NCBI GenBank assembly: GCA_905235445.1
Contig: CAJOLJ010000007.1
Span: forward strand, 1-64,000
DNA from: an uncultured Bacteroidales bacterium
GTDB lineage: Bacteria > Bacteroidota > Bacteroidia > Bacteroidales > UBA932
Direction of reading: 5' to 3'
Length of the DNA: 64,000 bases
A program made the translations under genes and the position numbers. Positions 1-10,539 of the stretch are shown here, in pieces. Under the pieces are notes generated by a model, which was given only the letters and a program-made list of their open reading frames with translations, ran no database searches and was not told where the DNA came from. The stretch's first letter is position 1. Each line of letters begins with the position of its first letter.

Positions 1-3000
1 TCTCCCTCCTTGTCCTCCTTCGGGGCGGAGCCCTTGCGCAGGATGCTTTCCCGCAGCAGCTCCCTTCCCGAGAGGATGTTGCGGACCCTCACCCTCAGGA
101 CCGACATGTCGAAGGGCTTGGAAATGTAGTCGTCCGCCCCGCTTTCAAGACCCTGGATGATGCTCACCCTGTCATCCATCGCGGTTAGCAGTATTACGGG
201 GATGTGGCTGGTCTCGACGGAGGACTTAAGAGTCCTGCACAGCTCGAACCCGTTCATTCCCGGCATCACTATGTCCGATATCACCAAATCGGGGTTCCCG
301 GCAAGGGCATGCTCGAGGGCTGCGGTCCCGTCCACTGCGCAAAGGGTGTCGAAGGAGTCCCCGAAGGCTCCGAGCAGATACTCCATCATGGCGGGGTCAT
401 CCTCGACAAAGAGAATGCTGGGACGGGCGGGAGCCTGTTCCCCTTCTCCCGTTTCACCGGGGGTGGAAGGAACGGGGGCAGGGTCCCCGGGGGCAGGGAT
501 GTCGGAAGGGGCTGCGGGGGGCACTGCGGGGCCCTCCTCAGGAAGGGAGAGCGCCTCCTCCCTGTCTTCGGGAATGGCTTTCCCGACATCCTTGGAGGAG
601 TACTTGAGTGGAAGGGTGACGGTGAAGACCGTGCCCCGCTCTGAGTTCGGCGCATCCTCGATGCGACCGCCCAGTTCCCTCACGAGCTGCCTTGTTATCA
701 TGAGGCCGATCCCGTATCCGTACTCGTCCATTCTCTTGGCCTCCTCTGTCCGGTATCCTCCCTCGAAGATCTTTTTCCTCTCGGAAGGGGGCAGTCCGAT
801 GCCGGTGTCGGATACCTGCAGCTTCCACCCCTTGGCATCCCCGAGGGTGCGGACTGTGACGGAGCCCTCGGCGGTGTATTTTATGGCGTTGGAGAGGAGG
901 TTCTCGAGGATGTGGGAGAGTTTCTCGGTGTCGGTAAGCACCGTGCCCAGGGCCCCGTCTCCCTCGAAAGCCAGGGCGAGACCCTTGGAGATGGCCTTCT
1001 GACGGAAGATGTCCGTCTTTTCCCTGATGAAGTCATTGACATCACACCTGCTCAGGGACACCCCGCCCAGGCTTTCGCTCTCGCTTGGGATCCTCAGGTC
1101 CAGCAGACGGTTCAGCATGGAAAGCAGCCTGTCGGAGTTCCTGTTCGCCAGCAGGATGTCCTCCTTGGCGTCGGCGGGTATGTCCTCCCTGAGGGACAGG
1201 TCGGAGAGGGGAGCCTTGATTAGGGTCACCGGGGTCTTCAGGTCATGGGCGAACCCGATGAATGTCCGTATTCTGTCTCGGAGCATCTTGTCCTTCACCC
1301 TTTTGCGGCGTCCGTAAAGGAAAACGGAGAGGGCTGCGGACCCTAGAAGCGCATACACCAGGAAAGCCCACCATGAAAGGAGCGGACGCACTTTTATCCT
1401 TATGCCCAAGTCCTTGGAGGAAATGGTCTTGCCGGTGAGGGTGTCGTAGTACTCTACCCTGAAAGTGTACTTCCCCGAGGGAAGGTTCCTGTAGGGTGCG
1501 GAGCCAGGTCCCATCGAAGTGGTGAAGCCGCTGTCATAGCCAAGCAGGGTGTAGCGGAATGCCCCGGCGGAAGTGTTGCCCAGGGATGAGTAGAAAAGGG
1601 TGAAAGAGTTGCTCCTGGAAGGAAGGGTGATGGAGGTGGAAGAGTCGATGCTCCCTTCGGAGAGCGCCTTTTGTGTACCCTTGAAGTCGGTCCCGGAGAG
1701 TTGGAAAGCGGTAAGCAGCACTCTCGGTGTACTCCTTCTCGTCTGTTCCACCGGGGAGACATCTATCATGACAAGGCCGCTGCTTGTGCCAAGGGCCAGC
1801 CTGTCCCCGCCTATGGAGCAGGAGGAAGTCTGGTTGAAAAAGCACTCTGCCAGGTCATAGAAGAGGCTTGCGGGAGCGAGGGTGCCACCCTCCTCGTCCA
1901 GGATGTACAGGTTGTCCTCGGTACTGGCCCAGACCCTGCCTCCCTCATCCAGGAGGATATCCCCGAAGGACTCCCTGAACTTGGACATGGTTCCCCAAAG
2001 GTGGGTGGAGGCCCCGGTGAGGATGTCATAGACAATGACCCCGTCCCTGTCTGTGGCGCAGTAGATGCTCCCGCCTTTGCGTCTTACGGCCTTGACGGGT
2101 CCCCCGGACTCTCCCTTCCCGAAAATGGGAAGGGTCTTGGTGCCGCTTCCTTTCCCGTCAAGTCTCAGTAGCCCTGCCGAGCAGGCTACCAGGACATCGC
2201 CTCCTTCCGTTTCCCTCTCCTCGTATGATTGGATGTCCCCGACATACTTTATGGGAAACTCCGTCACGGTAGCGTCCCCGCCGTAACGAAGAAGGTTGTC
2301 TTCCAGGGAACCGATCCACATGGAGGAGCCTTCCCTGTGAAGGGCGTAGACGTGTTCGTGGGTGGAGAAGTCGTACCCGGGGGTGGACCTCTCCCTGAGG
2401 GTTACGGGGTCTATGACGGTAAGCGGGGTGCCGTAGCCACCGATCCAGATGCTCCCGTCCGGGCCCTCCTCGAAGCAGAGTATGACGTTTCCCCGAAGGG
2501 ACGGGACAGTCCTGACCTCTCCCTCCGAGGCCTCCATGACGCAGGCGCCCTGGTTCGTCCCGATCCAGATCCTGCCCCTGGAGTCCTGCATCGTGGCATT
2601 GACGTTGTCGGAGGGAATGGAAAGGGGGTTGCCGTTTTCGTGACGCCATCTCCACGTGGCCCTCTTGTAGGGGTCCAGGCAAGAGATCCCGTTCGTGGAG
2701 GTGCAGACCCACACCCTTCCCTCGAAATCCACGAGAAGAGAAATGACCGTATTGTCGCAGATTGACAGGTTCGAGTCCCCGGCGGTGTACCTCTCCTTCA
2801 GTTTCAAATCCCGTGACAGCCTCGTCACCCCCTCACCGTCATACCCTACCAGTATGTCCCCGCTCGTCCCGTCAGGGACTATCGTATTGACGGGGACGTA
2901 GGATGTTGCCTCGTCACTGCGCCTGAGGGGTGCAGTCGTGCCGCACTCGTTCCCCTCGCTGAGGTCAAGGTACCATAGACCGGAAGAGAAGGTCCCTGCG

Positions 3001-3695
3001 AAGAGGCGTTCTCCGTCGCTTGCCAGGGATGAAATCCTGAGCCCCTCCGCCCCCCTGACATCCTCGGCTGCCCCGCCTTCGGAAGGCAGGTAGTACAGTC
3101 CCGACATGTCCCCGGCGTAGTATCCGCCCTTCCCGTCGGGAAGGATCTCCGTCAGCCTGTGCCCGGGAAGGAGGGGCTCGGTTGCGGTGACACCGTTTTG
3201 CATGTCCCTGAGGTACAGCCCCGAACCCGTGCCGAAAAGAAGGTCCCCGTCCGGGGTGAAGCAGGCGCACGTCACCTCGTACGCATCCACTGCCTCGGAA
3301 AGGTCGCAGACCAGTTTGAAAGAGTCCAGGTGGGAGAGGTAGCGGTAGAGCCTTCCGTCCTGGAGGACTACCCAAAGGGAATGGGAAGAGTCCAGAAGCA
3401 GCCTGGTCCCGATCTGGCTTAAGTCCATCAGTGATGTGACGAAGGGGAGTTCATAGTGCCTGAACTCATTGTAGTCGTACCTGTCAATGCCGTTCCCGGT
3501 GGAGAACCACAGGAAGGAGTCCGAGTCCTGGATTACCGCATACACCCTCCTGCTGCTGAGTCCGTCCCTCGTCGAATACGAGATGACCCCCTCGGCGTGA
3601 AGCCCTGCGCAAAGAAGCAGCAAGGCCGCTGGGAGGGACAGGACCCTAATGGCCAATGTAAGGGGGGCGTGTTGTAGTGGTCTGGGGAGGCGCAT
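1..3695 (-). CDS. Hybrid two-component system regulator (HTCS), C-terminus cut by window edge
   Basis: One-protein sensor and transcription factor of the Bacteroidota HTCS type. The frame runs without a stop from an ATG at 3695 to the window edge (1231 codons seen). After a signal peptide comes a long periplasmic region opening with a two-component propeller-like repeat (ISYSTRDGLSS, then WFSTGNGIDRYD), then a membrane segment near residues 770-795. A HisKA H-box follows (AHDLKTP, about residue 815), then an HATPase with DTGIGLPP and GYGIGL motifs. The receiver has its phosphoacceptor Asp in SDIVMPGMNG (about residue 1141) and the conserved Lys in ISKPFD. The AraC-type DNA-binding domain expected in this family would lie just left of base 1. 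It is divergent from the GH18-SusC/D genes and is their likely activator. The H-box reads HDLKTP rather than the common HELRTP, a tolerated variant. Confidence 0.93.
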   Translation of the reverse strand, partial: MRLPRPLQHAPLTLAIRVLSLPAALLLLCAGLHAEGVISYSTRDGLSSRRVYAVIQDSDSFLWFSTGNGIDRYDYNEFRHYELPFVTSLMDLSQIGTRLLLDSSHSLWVVLQDGRLYRYLSHLDSFKLVCDLSEAVDAYEVTCACFTPDGDLLFGTGSGLYLRDMQNGVTATEPLLPGHRLTEILPDGKGGYYAGDMSGLYYLPSEGGAAEDVRGAEGLRISSLASDGERLFAGTFSSGLWYLDLSEGNECGTTAPLRRSDEATSYVPVNTIVPDGTSGDILVGYDGEGVTRLSRDLKLKERYTAGDSNLSICDNTVISLLVDFEGRVWVCTSTNGISCLDPYKRATWRWRHENGNPLSIPSDNVNATMQDSRGRIWIGTNQGACVMEASEGEVRTVPSLRGNVILCFEEGPDGSIWIGGYGTPLTVIDPVTLRERSTPGYDFSTHEHVYALHREGSSMWIGSLEDNLLRYGGDATVTEFPIKYVGDIQSYEERETEGGDVLVACSAGLLRLDGKGSGTKTLPIFGKGESGGPVKAVRRKGGSIYCATDRDGVIVYDILTGASTHLWGTMSKFRESFGDILLDEGGRVWASTEDNLYILDEEGGTLAPASLFYDLAECFFNQTSSCSIGGDRLALGTSSGLVMIDVSPVEQTRRSTPRVLLTAFQLSGTDFKGTQKALSEGSIDSSTSITLPSRSNSFTLFYSSLGNTSAGAFRYTLLGYDSGFTTSMGPGSAPYRNLPSGKYTFRVEYYDTLTGKTISSKDLGIRIKVRPLLSWWAFLVYALLGSAALSVFLYGRRKRVKDKMLRDRIRTFIGFAHDLKTPVTLIKAPLSDLSLREDIPADAKEDILLANRNSDRLLSMLNRLLDLRIPSESESLGGVSLSRCDVNDFIREKTDIFRQKAISKGLALAFEGDGALGTVLTDTEKLSHILENLLSNAIKYTAEGSVTVRTLGDAKGWKLQVSDTGIGLPPSERKKIFEGGYRTEEAKRMDEYGYGIGLMITRQLVRELGGRIEDAPNSERGTVFTVTLPLKYSSKDVGKAIPEDREEALSLPEEGPAVPPAAPSDIPAPGDPAPVPSTPGETGEGEQAPARPSILFVEDDPAMMEYLLGAFGDSFDTLCAVDGTAALEHALAGNPDLVISDIVMPGMNGFELCRTLKSSVETSHIPVILLTAMDDRVSIIQGLESGADDYISKPFDMSVLRVRVRNILSGRELLRESILRKGSAPKEDKEG

Positions 3696-3997
3696 ATGCT
3701 CTGTGTGCGGATTATGTGTGGGGGGCTCCTTGGCCTTCTCCCCCGCTTTCATTCGGGGACGGCGCAAAGATCCTTCCGCTTCAAAGGTAGGAAGTTTTCG
3801 TAAAAATAAAGTGGCAAAAGGGGAGGTGGTGACGGGACGGAAACGCCCCCCTGGGCACTTTTGTCGTTTTTCAAACCTTTTTTGTACTATTTTCCACCTT
3901 GGGACGGTCGTGGAGGGCTAATTTTGCATTCGGAAATGGGGGCGGTCCTTCTTTCAAGTGTCCCGGTCCCCTGCCTGAAATCCCCTCCATCTGAATC
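3696..3997. promoter_or_regulatory. Divergent intergenic region between HTCS and GH18
   Basis: No gene seen. On the minus strand a Bacteroidota -7 element TACCTTTG lies at 3782-3789, a plausible promoter for the HTCS gene. On the plus strand TAATTTTG at 3919-3926 could serve the GH18 gene with a leader of about 65 bases. Neither has a perfectly spaced -33 TTTG, so both are assigned from the -7 match and position only. Confidence 0.45.
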
Positions 3998-5086
3998 ATG
4001 GACAGCAAACTCATAACTTTCATTCTCATTCTTCTCTTCCTTTCGGTAAGCTCCTGTTCACCGAAAAATGAGGGTATAAAGGATCTTCCTCAACTTCCCG
4101 AGGAAACCGGGGCGGGAAGTTCCGATCCCGTTCCCGGCTCCACCGGGAAAATAGTTGTCGGGTATGTCACTTCCTGGTCGGACCACGAGGTGAAGCCCGA
4201 GTATGTCACCCACATCAATTACGCATTCGGGAACGTCAAGGGGTCGTTCCGCGAGGTGGGTATCGCCAACGAGGCAAGGCTGCGCGCGGTCGTGGAACTC
4301 AAGAAAAAGGCTTCCCACCTGAAGGTTCTCCTCTCCATCGGGGGATGGGGCAGCGGGAACTTCAGCGAAATGGCCGCCTCATCCGAGAACCGCCTCGCTT
4401 TCGCCTCCGACTGCAAGAGGGTGATAGATGGTTTCGGGCTGGACGGGATAGACATAGACTGGGAGTTCCCCACAAGCGACATGGCCGGGATTTCCGCATC
4501 CCCCGACGACAAGGCCAACTTCACCCTCATGATGCGGGACATAAGGGAGGCCATCGGCACCGACAAGCTCCTTACCCTCGCTACCGTCTGCTCGGCGGAC
4601 TACATAGATTTCGGGGGGATAATGCCCTACGTGGACTTCGTCAACATCATGGCATACGACATGGAGAACCCTCCACGTCACAATGCACCGCTTTACAACT
4701 CAAGCAAATATCCTGGATGGATGGACTGCGACAGATCTGTCGCGGCACATCTTGCCAAGGGGGTCCCCGCCTCGAAACTTGTTCTCGGAATGCCTTTCTA
4801 CGGTCACGGGACGGGGGTGTTCGATTCCTTCACGGACTTCAAGAACATCAAGATACCCTCCGGCTACAAGGACAACTGGGACGAGGATGCCAAGGTTCCC
4901 TATGTCACTGACGCAGGCGGGAAGTTCGTCCTCAGCTACGACAATGCCCGTTCACTGGGACTTAAGTGTGACTATATCATCGAGAAGGGGCTTCTCGGGG
5001 CCATGTTCTGGGACGATGCCGGGGATGACGCCTCCCACACCCTGCACAAGGCCATAGCTGAAAAGCTTTTCACTGGGACCCATTGA
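3998..5086 (+). CDS. GH18 chitinase-like lipoprotein
   Basis: Glycoside hydrolase family 18, 362 aa. The signal peptide ends in VSSC (Cys20), so it should be lipidated and held in the outer membrane. The GH18 signature LDGIDIDWEFP is complete, with the catalytic Glu at residue 156. The beta-strand motifs IGGWG (substrate loop), VNIMAYDM and GMPFYGHG are those of chitinase-like GH18 enzymes. The family cleaves beta-1,4-linked GlcNAc in chitin or the chitobiose core of N-glycans; the sequence alone does not tell which. It sits between an HTCS gene and a double SusC/D operon, so it is probably the surface endo-enzyme of this locus. A strong terminator follows it, so it is transcribed apart from the SusC/D genes. 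Confidence 0.92.
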   Translation: MDSKLITFILILLFLSVSSCSPKNEGIKDLPQLPEETGAGSSDPVPGSTGKIVVGYVTSWSDHEVKPEYVTHINYAFGNVKGSFREVGIANEARLRAVVELKKKASHLKVLLSIGGWGSGNFSEMAASSENRLAFASDCKRVIDGFGLDGIDIDWEFPTSDMAGISASPDDKANFTLMMRDIREAIGTDKLLTLATVCSADYIDFGGIMPYVDFVNIMAYDMENPPRHNAPLYNSSKYPGWMDCDRSVAAHLAKGVPASKLVLGMPFYGHGTGVFDSFTDFKNIKIPSGYKDNWDEDAKVPYVTDAGGKFVLSYDNARSLGLKCDYIIEKGLLGAMFWDDAGDDASHTLHKAIAEKLFTGTH

Positions 5087-5147
5087 CAATGGATGCTTAT
5101 ATAATATAATATTGGATGGATTCCCAGGGTGGGGGTCCGTTATGGGG

Positions 5148-5193
5148 AGAGACCGTAAGCTGCCGGGGGGCTGTCTTTGCGGTCTCTTTTTTT
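5148..5193 (+). terminator. Rho-independent terminator after GH18
   Basis: Inverted repeat AGAGACCG (5148-5155) / CGGTCTCT (5180-5187) followed directly by a run of T to 5193. Textbook layout, 60 bases after the GH18 stop. Confidence 0.85.
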
Positions 5194-5390
5194 GTCGGAA
5201 CTTCCCGCCCCGTCCCGCTTCCGGACACTCACTTGGCGCCCCTGGGGACTTTTTTCCCTAATGTGATAGATTTCAAACCTCAAAAGTCAGTTTTTGCCCG
5301 TCCCCCGTTATAATACTGGGTACTTTTGCACCCGTGAAGTTCCCTTTAGACACGAACTAAAATCCAATTAATTATCATAAACACAATGTA
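5194..5390 (+). promoter_or_regulatory. Leader and promoter of the double SusC/D operon
   Basis: A -7 element TACTTTTG lies at 5321-5328, 63 bases ahead of the first SusC start. A TTTG at 5293-5296 is 24 bases upstream of it, a little farther than the usual 19-21. No other feature is visible between the GH18 terminator and the SusC gene. Confidence 0.5.
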
Positions 5391-8300
5391 ATGGGAAAGT
5401 TTTGCAGATTACAACTCCTTTTGCTGGCTTTGTTGCTGCCGGGAGTGTCCTTCGCACAGAATCTCCTCAGTGTGCAAGGTAAAATTACGGACGAGCAGAA
5501 CGAGCCGCTTATCGGTGCTTCCGTGCAGACTTTGGACAAGTCAAAGGGTACGTTGACTGACTTCAACGGACACTACGTCTTGTCGGGAGTCCCCGCGGGA
5601 TCCACCCTCGTCATTTCCTACATCGGTTACAAGACCGAGGAAAGAGCGGCGGCCTCTACCGTCAACGTTGTCATGGTTCCTGACAGTGAAGTCCTCGAGG
5701 AACTGGTCGTCATCGGTTACGGCCAGCAGAGCAAGGTGACCCTCACGGGTTCCGTCGCCAATGTCGGGGGCAAGGAACTGCTCAAGACCCCGGTTGCGTC
5801 CCTGGGCAACTCCCTTACGGGCAAGCTCCCCGGACTCCAGTCGGTGCAGTACTCCGGTGTGCCCGGAGGTGACGACCCTATCATCCGCATCCGCGGAGTC
5901 GGCTCTTTCAACAGCGCGGAACCCCTCGTGCTTGTCGACGGGGTGGAACGCTCCTTCAGCCAGATTGACCCCAACGAGGTCGAGAACATCTCCATCCTCA
6001 AGGACGCTTCCGCCACTGCGGTCTTCGGAGTGAGGGGAGCGAACGGCGTCATCCTGGTGACTACCCGTCACGGCCAGACAGGCAAGCCCACCATTACACT
6101 TACGACATCGGTGGGTCTGCAGCAGATATCCAGGTTCCTCGAGCCTGCAAGCTCCTACGAGTATGCCACCGCCTACAACCATGCCCAGCAAGTCGAGGGC
6201 GTGTCCGAGGACGGGTGGAAGTTCTCCCAGGAAGCCATCCAGCACTGGAAGGACATGGATATGCCCACCGTTTATCCCTCCACCAACTGGTTCACCTACC
6301 TGATGAACGACCATGCATGGCAGGAGCAGTACAATATCAATGTGTCCGGGGGAACCGACCGTGCCCGCTACTTTGTCTCCGTGGGCATGTTCGACCAGGA
6401 CGGCCTGTTCAAGACCTTCGACCAGGGACCGGACGCAAACTTCAAGTATCGCCGCTACAATTTCAGGGCAAACCTGGACGTGGACCTTTCCAAGAACAGC
6501 ACCCTGTCCATCGGAATAGGAGGTCGCATCGGCAAGCGCAACTCCATCGGGAACGGTGAGTACAACGGCCAGTCCGGCCTGTTCGGCCTCGAGGGCCTGC
6601 TCAACAACGGTACCCCGATGTCCGGCTACGGCCTTGACGAGCAGGGAAGGAGAATAGTTTCGGACCCCGACCTTGTCGGTGCCGTAGGTTCCGACGGCCT
6701 GGGGCTCATCTATGAGCACGGCTATACCGTCCAGAGGGAGAATGTCCTGAACCTGGACCTCCAGTACAAACTGAAACTGGATTTCATCACGAAGGGACTC
6801 GATTTCCGCATCAAGGGTTCCTACAACTCCGACTACACCCAGCAGAAGGCCCGCACCACGGGAGGCGGCATCAACTACAAGGCCACCATCGCCCAGGGTG
6901 AGTTCAACGAGGACGGTTCCCCGAAGATTGTCTACGTACGCCAGGGCGACTCCTGGCCCCTCGGCTACGGCGAGTCACAGTGGGGAGGCAGGAACTGGTA
7001 CGCAGAGACGAGCCTCAATTATTCCCGCAAGTTCGGGGACCACAACGTAGGGGGCCTCGTGCTTTACAACCAGTCCAGGAACTACTATCCCGGCGGGGTG
7101 TACAACTCCATCCCCCACGGCTACGTGGGACTCGTGGGCAGGGTCACATATGACTACAAGACCAAGTACCTCGCCGATTTCAATATGGGTTACAACGGTT
7201 CCGAGAACTTCGCCAAGGGCAAGCGCTTCGGTTTCTTCCCTTCAGCATCGGTGGGTTGGATAGTCTCCTCCGAGGACTTCTGGAGACCCCTCCTCGGGGT
7301 GGTGTCCTACTTCAAGCTGCGCGCCTCGGTCGGAATGGTCGGAAATGACCAGGGAGTGGGACGTTTCCTGTACCTGCCCGGAACCTGGACCTTCTACACC
7401 AACAACGGAGGAGCGTGGTGGACCAACGACCGTACCGGAAACTTCGGTATCAATAACGGGGCCTTCATGCCCGGCGCCCGTGAATCCTCCAACGGCAATC
7501 CCGACGTGACATGGGAGACCGCGACCAAGCAGAACTACGGTGCGGACATCCGCTTCTTCGCCGACAGGCTGAGTTTCGGGGTGGACTTCTTCTGGGAGGA
7601 CCGAAAGAACATCCTGGTCTCCAACAGCACCACCATCGCCAGCATATCGGCCCTCAAACCCAGTTCCATAAACTTCGGACGTGTCCTGAACCACGGTTAT
7701 GAACTCAGCATGCGCTGGGCTGACACCGTAGGAGAGGTCAGGTACTCGATCTCCCCCATCTTCGCTTTCGCCCGCAACAAGGTCGTCGAGATGGCCGAGG
7801 TCAAGAAGGAGTTCCCCCACATGTACCATACCGGCCATCCCGTCGGCCAGCCCTTCGGCTATGACTTCTTCGAGTTCTATGTCCCGGGGGAGACAGAGCA
7901 GCGCTACAAGGAAGTCTACGGCGTGGATATGCCGGACCAGCAGATCACCCTGCGTCCTGGCGACAGCGTGTTCGTCGACCTCACTGGGGACGGCAAGGTG
8001 GATGCCAATGACGTGCACGCCATCGGCTACAGCGACATCCCCGAGTACACCGGTTCCATCAACGCCACCCTCAACTGGAGGGGGCTGGACTTCTCGATGA
8101 GCTGGGTGGGAGCCACTCACGTGAGCCGTCAGCTCAGTTCCTTCTACACCCCCGCTTTCGGTACCGGCAACCAGTCCATGCTCAACAAGTGGGTCTACGA
8201 GAATTCCTGGACGGAGGACAACCCCGGGGCCATCCTTCCCCGTATCTCCCTTGAGAAATCAGCCCGCGAGCATAACGGCTCTATGTCCGACCCTTGGATG

Positions 8301-8519
8301 ATCGATTCCTCATACATACGTCTCAAGAACCTTGAAATAGGCTATACGTTCAAGATTCCGGGAGTGCCCATAAACAGCATCCGTGCCTATGCGAATGGCT
8401 ACAACCTCCTTACTTTCACAAGTTTCAAGGCCAATGACCCGGAGGCTCAGGCAGGTTTCGGAAGCACCCGCTATCCTATGACCCGAGTGTACAACTTCGG
8501 CTTTAACATCAACTTCTAA
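5391..8519 (+). CDS. SusC/RagA-family TonB-linked outer-membrane transporter (pair 1)
   Basis: Outer-membrane importer of oligosaccharides, 1042 aa. A signal peptide (to about residue 22, ending SFAQ) precedes a carboxypeptidase-regulatory-like beta domain (VQGKITDEQNEPLIGASV). The TonB box region reads EELVVIGYGQQSK, and the plug domain carries LVLVDGVER and ISILKDASATAVFGVRGANGVILV. The rest is a beta-barrel ending in the aromatic FNINF expected of outer-membrane proteins. Length and order are typical of complete SusC proteins. The matching SusD gene begins 11 bases after the stop. Substrate is not predictable from sequence; the GH18 neighbour hints at a GlcNAc-containing glycan. Confidence 0.96.
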   Translation: MGKFCRLQLLLLALLLPGVSFAQNLLSVQGKITDEQNEPLIGASVQTLDKSKGTLTDFNGHYVLSGVPAGSTLVISYIGYKTEERAAASTVNVVMVPDSEVLEELVVIGYGQQSKVTLTGSVANVGGKELLKTPVASLGNSLTGKLPGLQSVQYSGVPGGDDPIIRIRGVGSFNSAEPLVLVDGVERSFSQIDPNEVENISILKDASATAVFGVRGANGVILVTTRHGQTGKPTITLTTSVGLQQISRFLEPASSYEYATAYNHAQQVEGVSEDGWKFSQEAIQHWKDMDMPTVYPSTNWFTYLMNDHAWQEQYNINVSGGTDRARYFVSVGMFDQDGLFKTFDQGPDANFKYRRYNFRANLDVDLSKNSTLSIGIGGRIGKRNSIGNGEYNGQSGLFGLEGLLNNGTPMSGYGLDEQGRRIVSDPDLVGAVGSDGLGLIYEHGYTVQRENVLNLDLQYKLKLDFITKGLDFRIKGSYNSDYTQQKARTTGGGINYKATIAQGEFNEDGSPKIVYVRQGDSWPLGYGESQWGGRNWYAETSLNYSRKFGDHNVGGLVLYNQSRNYYPGGVYNSIPHGYVGLVGRVTYDYKTKYLADFNMGYNGSENFAKGKRFGFFPSASVGWIVSSEDFWRPLLGVVSYFKLRASVGMVGNDQGVGRFLYLPGTWTFYTNNGGAWWTNDRTGNFGINNGAFMPGARESSNGNPDVTWETATKQNYGADIRFFADRLSFGVDFFWEDRKNILVSNSTTIASISALKPSSINFGRVLNHGYELSMRWADTVGEVRYSISPIFAFARNKVVEMAEVKKEFPHMYHTGHPVGQPFGYDFFEFYVPGETEQRYKEVYGVDMPDQQITLRPGDSVFVDLTGDGKVDANDVHAIGYSDIPEYTGSINATLNWRGLDFSMSWVGATHVSRQLSSFYTPAFGTGNQSMLNKWVYENSWTEDNPGAILPRISLEKSAREHNGSMSDPWMIDSSYIRLKNLEIGYTFKIPGVPINSIRAYANGYNLLTFTSFKANDPEAQAGFGSTRYPMTRVYNFGFNINF

Positions 8520-8530
8520 CATCTACGGCA

Positions 8531-10504
8531 ATGAATCTCATACAGAAACTGAGAATAAAAGGGGCTACCGCACTGAGCGTAGCCGCCATAATGATCGGAA
8601 TTCTCTCCCTGAGCTCCTGTGTGGAGGAACTCAGTGTCGGCGGGCGTTTCCTCGACAAGCAGCCGGGTGTGGACGTGACCATTGATACCATCTTCGTAAA
8701 GGGGGAGAACGCCAAGCGTTTCCTCTGGCACATGTACGGTGCCATGCACAATCCCTTCACCTATACCGGTGCGGTATGGTATTCCCATCCCGATGCGCTC
8801 ACTGACATCTGCCAGTCCTACTGCGGATGGCACAATCTAGGAAAGTACTACGGAGGTGACCTTACCGAGACTGACCAGGACAACGGCGGCTTCGTCAAGT
8901 TCCCCTTCATCGCCAACGGTGACGGCAATGCCAGAGCCGGGATCTGGAGGACAATCCGCGAGGGATGGATTTTCATAGAGAACATCGACAGGGTCCCCGA
9001 CCTCAGCGACACCGAGAAGAGCCAGCTGCGCGGCGAGGTCTACGTCATCATGGCCTCCCGCTATCTGGATGCCTTCCGCAACTTCGGCGGGCTTCCCAAG
9101 GTGGACCGCTCCTTCGAGGCTGCCGATATCGTGGACGGCAGGAGAATGAGCGTAGAGGAGACGGCCGAGTTCATAGACTCGCTGATCCAGGCCGCCATCG
9201 ACGAGCCGGGCCTTCCTTTCTATGTGCAGGACCAGGCCACCAACTCGGGCCGCCTCACGAAGGGTTCCGCCTACGGCCTCCGGGTGAAACTGTGGAACTT
9301 CGTGGCTTCCCCCCTGTTCAATAACGAGAAACCTTATCTTGAGTTCACCCGCAACGAGGAGAACCAGGACATCCTCCAGGTATGGACCGGAGGGTACAAG
9401 CCGGAACTGTGGCAAAAAGCCCTGGACGCATGCGAGGAGTTCTTCTCGGCAAATGCGGCCAACGGGAACTATTTCGCCCTCGTCCAGCCTACCGGCACCA
9501 CGGAGCAGGACTACTGCAACGCTTTCCGCTCCGCCTACTGGTTCAGGGGCAACAGCGAGAAGGTGATCGAGGTCCAGGCCGGTCTCGGCAATAACGCATG
9601 GAACGGGGACTGGAACATCGAGGGAATGGACGAGTTCGGAATGGCGCTCTTCACCCTCGAGTACATGGAGATGTTCGGCATGGCAGACGGGCGCAACTTC
9701 CCCTATCACGATGTCTTCAACACCGACAACCCCGACAACGTGGACATCTTCGTGAACCGCGACCCCCGTCTGTACGAGACCATGGTCGTGAACCGCAACA
9801 ATCTCGTGGAGCAGTACAACGGTCTTTCCTCGACCGAGATATGGCAGGGAGGAAACGTTGACCAGAACTTCAACCCCCAGGTGACGGACAACCCCTGGTC
9901 TACACGTCTCAAACTCTTCAAGTACCTGCGTGACAACGGTTACGCCGCCTACTACCCGACAGATTACGCTTACCTCCGCATGGCGGATATCCACCTCTGC
10001 TACGCCGAGGCCCTTGCCCAGACAGGCAACCTGGCCAAAGCTTGCGACGAGATGAACAAGGTGAGGGCAAGAGTGGGTCTTGGCAAAGTCGAGGTCATGA
10101 ACCCTCCTTCCCTGAACCTCACTTCCAACAAGGACAACTTCATCGAGCAGCTCTTCAAGGAGAGGGCCTGCGAGTTCGGTTTCGAGGATGTCCGGTGGTA
10201 TGACCTGGTGCGTTACAAGAGGTCCGACATCTTCAAGAAGCAGGTCCACCAGCTGAGGGTATGGCGCAAGGACAGCGCAGGAAACAGGATGGATCCCGCC
10301 GACTACAACGGCAACACTTCCCTGGAGCCCGGCGAGAGCTGGCCTGCCTGCATCTACGAGAGCATCCCCTGCACCAACAATATCCGCGTATGGTGGGATA
10401 CAGCCGACCAGCAGAGCAAGTGGTCCGACAAATGGTATCTTTCACCCATCTCCCGTGACGAGATCAACAAGGGCTACGGCCTTAACCAGAACCCGGGTTG
10501 GTAA
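8531..10504 (+). CDS. SusD/RagB-family glycan-binding lipoprotein (pair 1)
   Basis: Surface lid protein of the SusC partner upstream, 657 aa. A lipoprotein signal ends at Cys30 (SLSSC). The TPR-rich SusD fold is suggested by motifs such as RGEVYVIMASRYLDAFRNFGG and by YLRMADIHLCYAEALAQTG. The C-terminal part shows the family pattern FKERACEFGFEDVRWYDLVRYK, and the protein ends in LNQNPGW, a common SusD terminus. It is somewhat longer than the usual 500-600 aa. Translation is probably linked to the SusC gene (11-base gap). It binds glycan at the cell surface and opens and closes over the SusC barrel. Confidence 0.95.
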   Translation: MNLIQKLRIKGATALSVAAIMIGILSLSSCVEELSVGGRFLDKQPGVDVTIDTIFVKGENAKRFLWHMYGAMHNPFTYTGAVWYSHPDALTDICQSYCGWHNLGKYYGGDLTETDQDNGGFVKFPFIANGDGNARAGIWRTIREGWIFIENIDRVPDLSDTEKSQLRGEVYVIMASRYLDAFRNFGGLPKVDRSFEAADIVDGRRMSVEETAEFIDSLIQAAIDEPGLPFYVQDQATNSGRLTKGSAYGLRVKLWNFVASPLFNNEKPYLEFTRNEENQDILQVWTGGYKPELWQKALDACEEFFSANAANGNYFALVQPTGTTEQDYCNAFRSAYWFRGNSEKVIEVQAGLGNNAWNGDWNIEGMDEFGMALFTLEYMEMFGMADGRNFPYHDVFNTDNPDNVDIFVNRDPRLYETMVVNRNNLVEQYNGLSSTEIWQGGNVDQNFNPQVTDNPWSTRLKLFKYLRDNGYAAYYPTDYAYLRMADIHLCYAEALAQTGNLAKACDEMNKVRARVGLGKVEVMNPPSLNLTSNKDNFIEQLFKERACEFGFEDVRWYDLVRYKRSDIFKKQVHQLRVWRKDSAGNRMDPADYNGNTSLEPGESWPACIYESIPCTNNIRVWWDTADQQSKWSDKWYLSPISRDEINKGYGLNQNPGW

Positions 10505-10539
10505 TCCAGATTTTAACAAATCCATTAGACTTGCATATT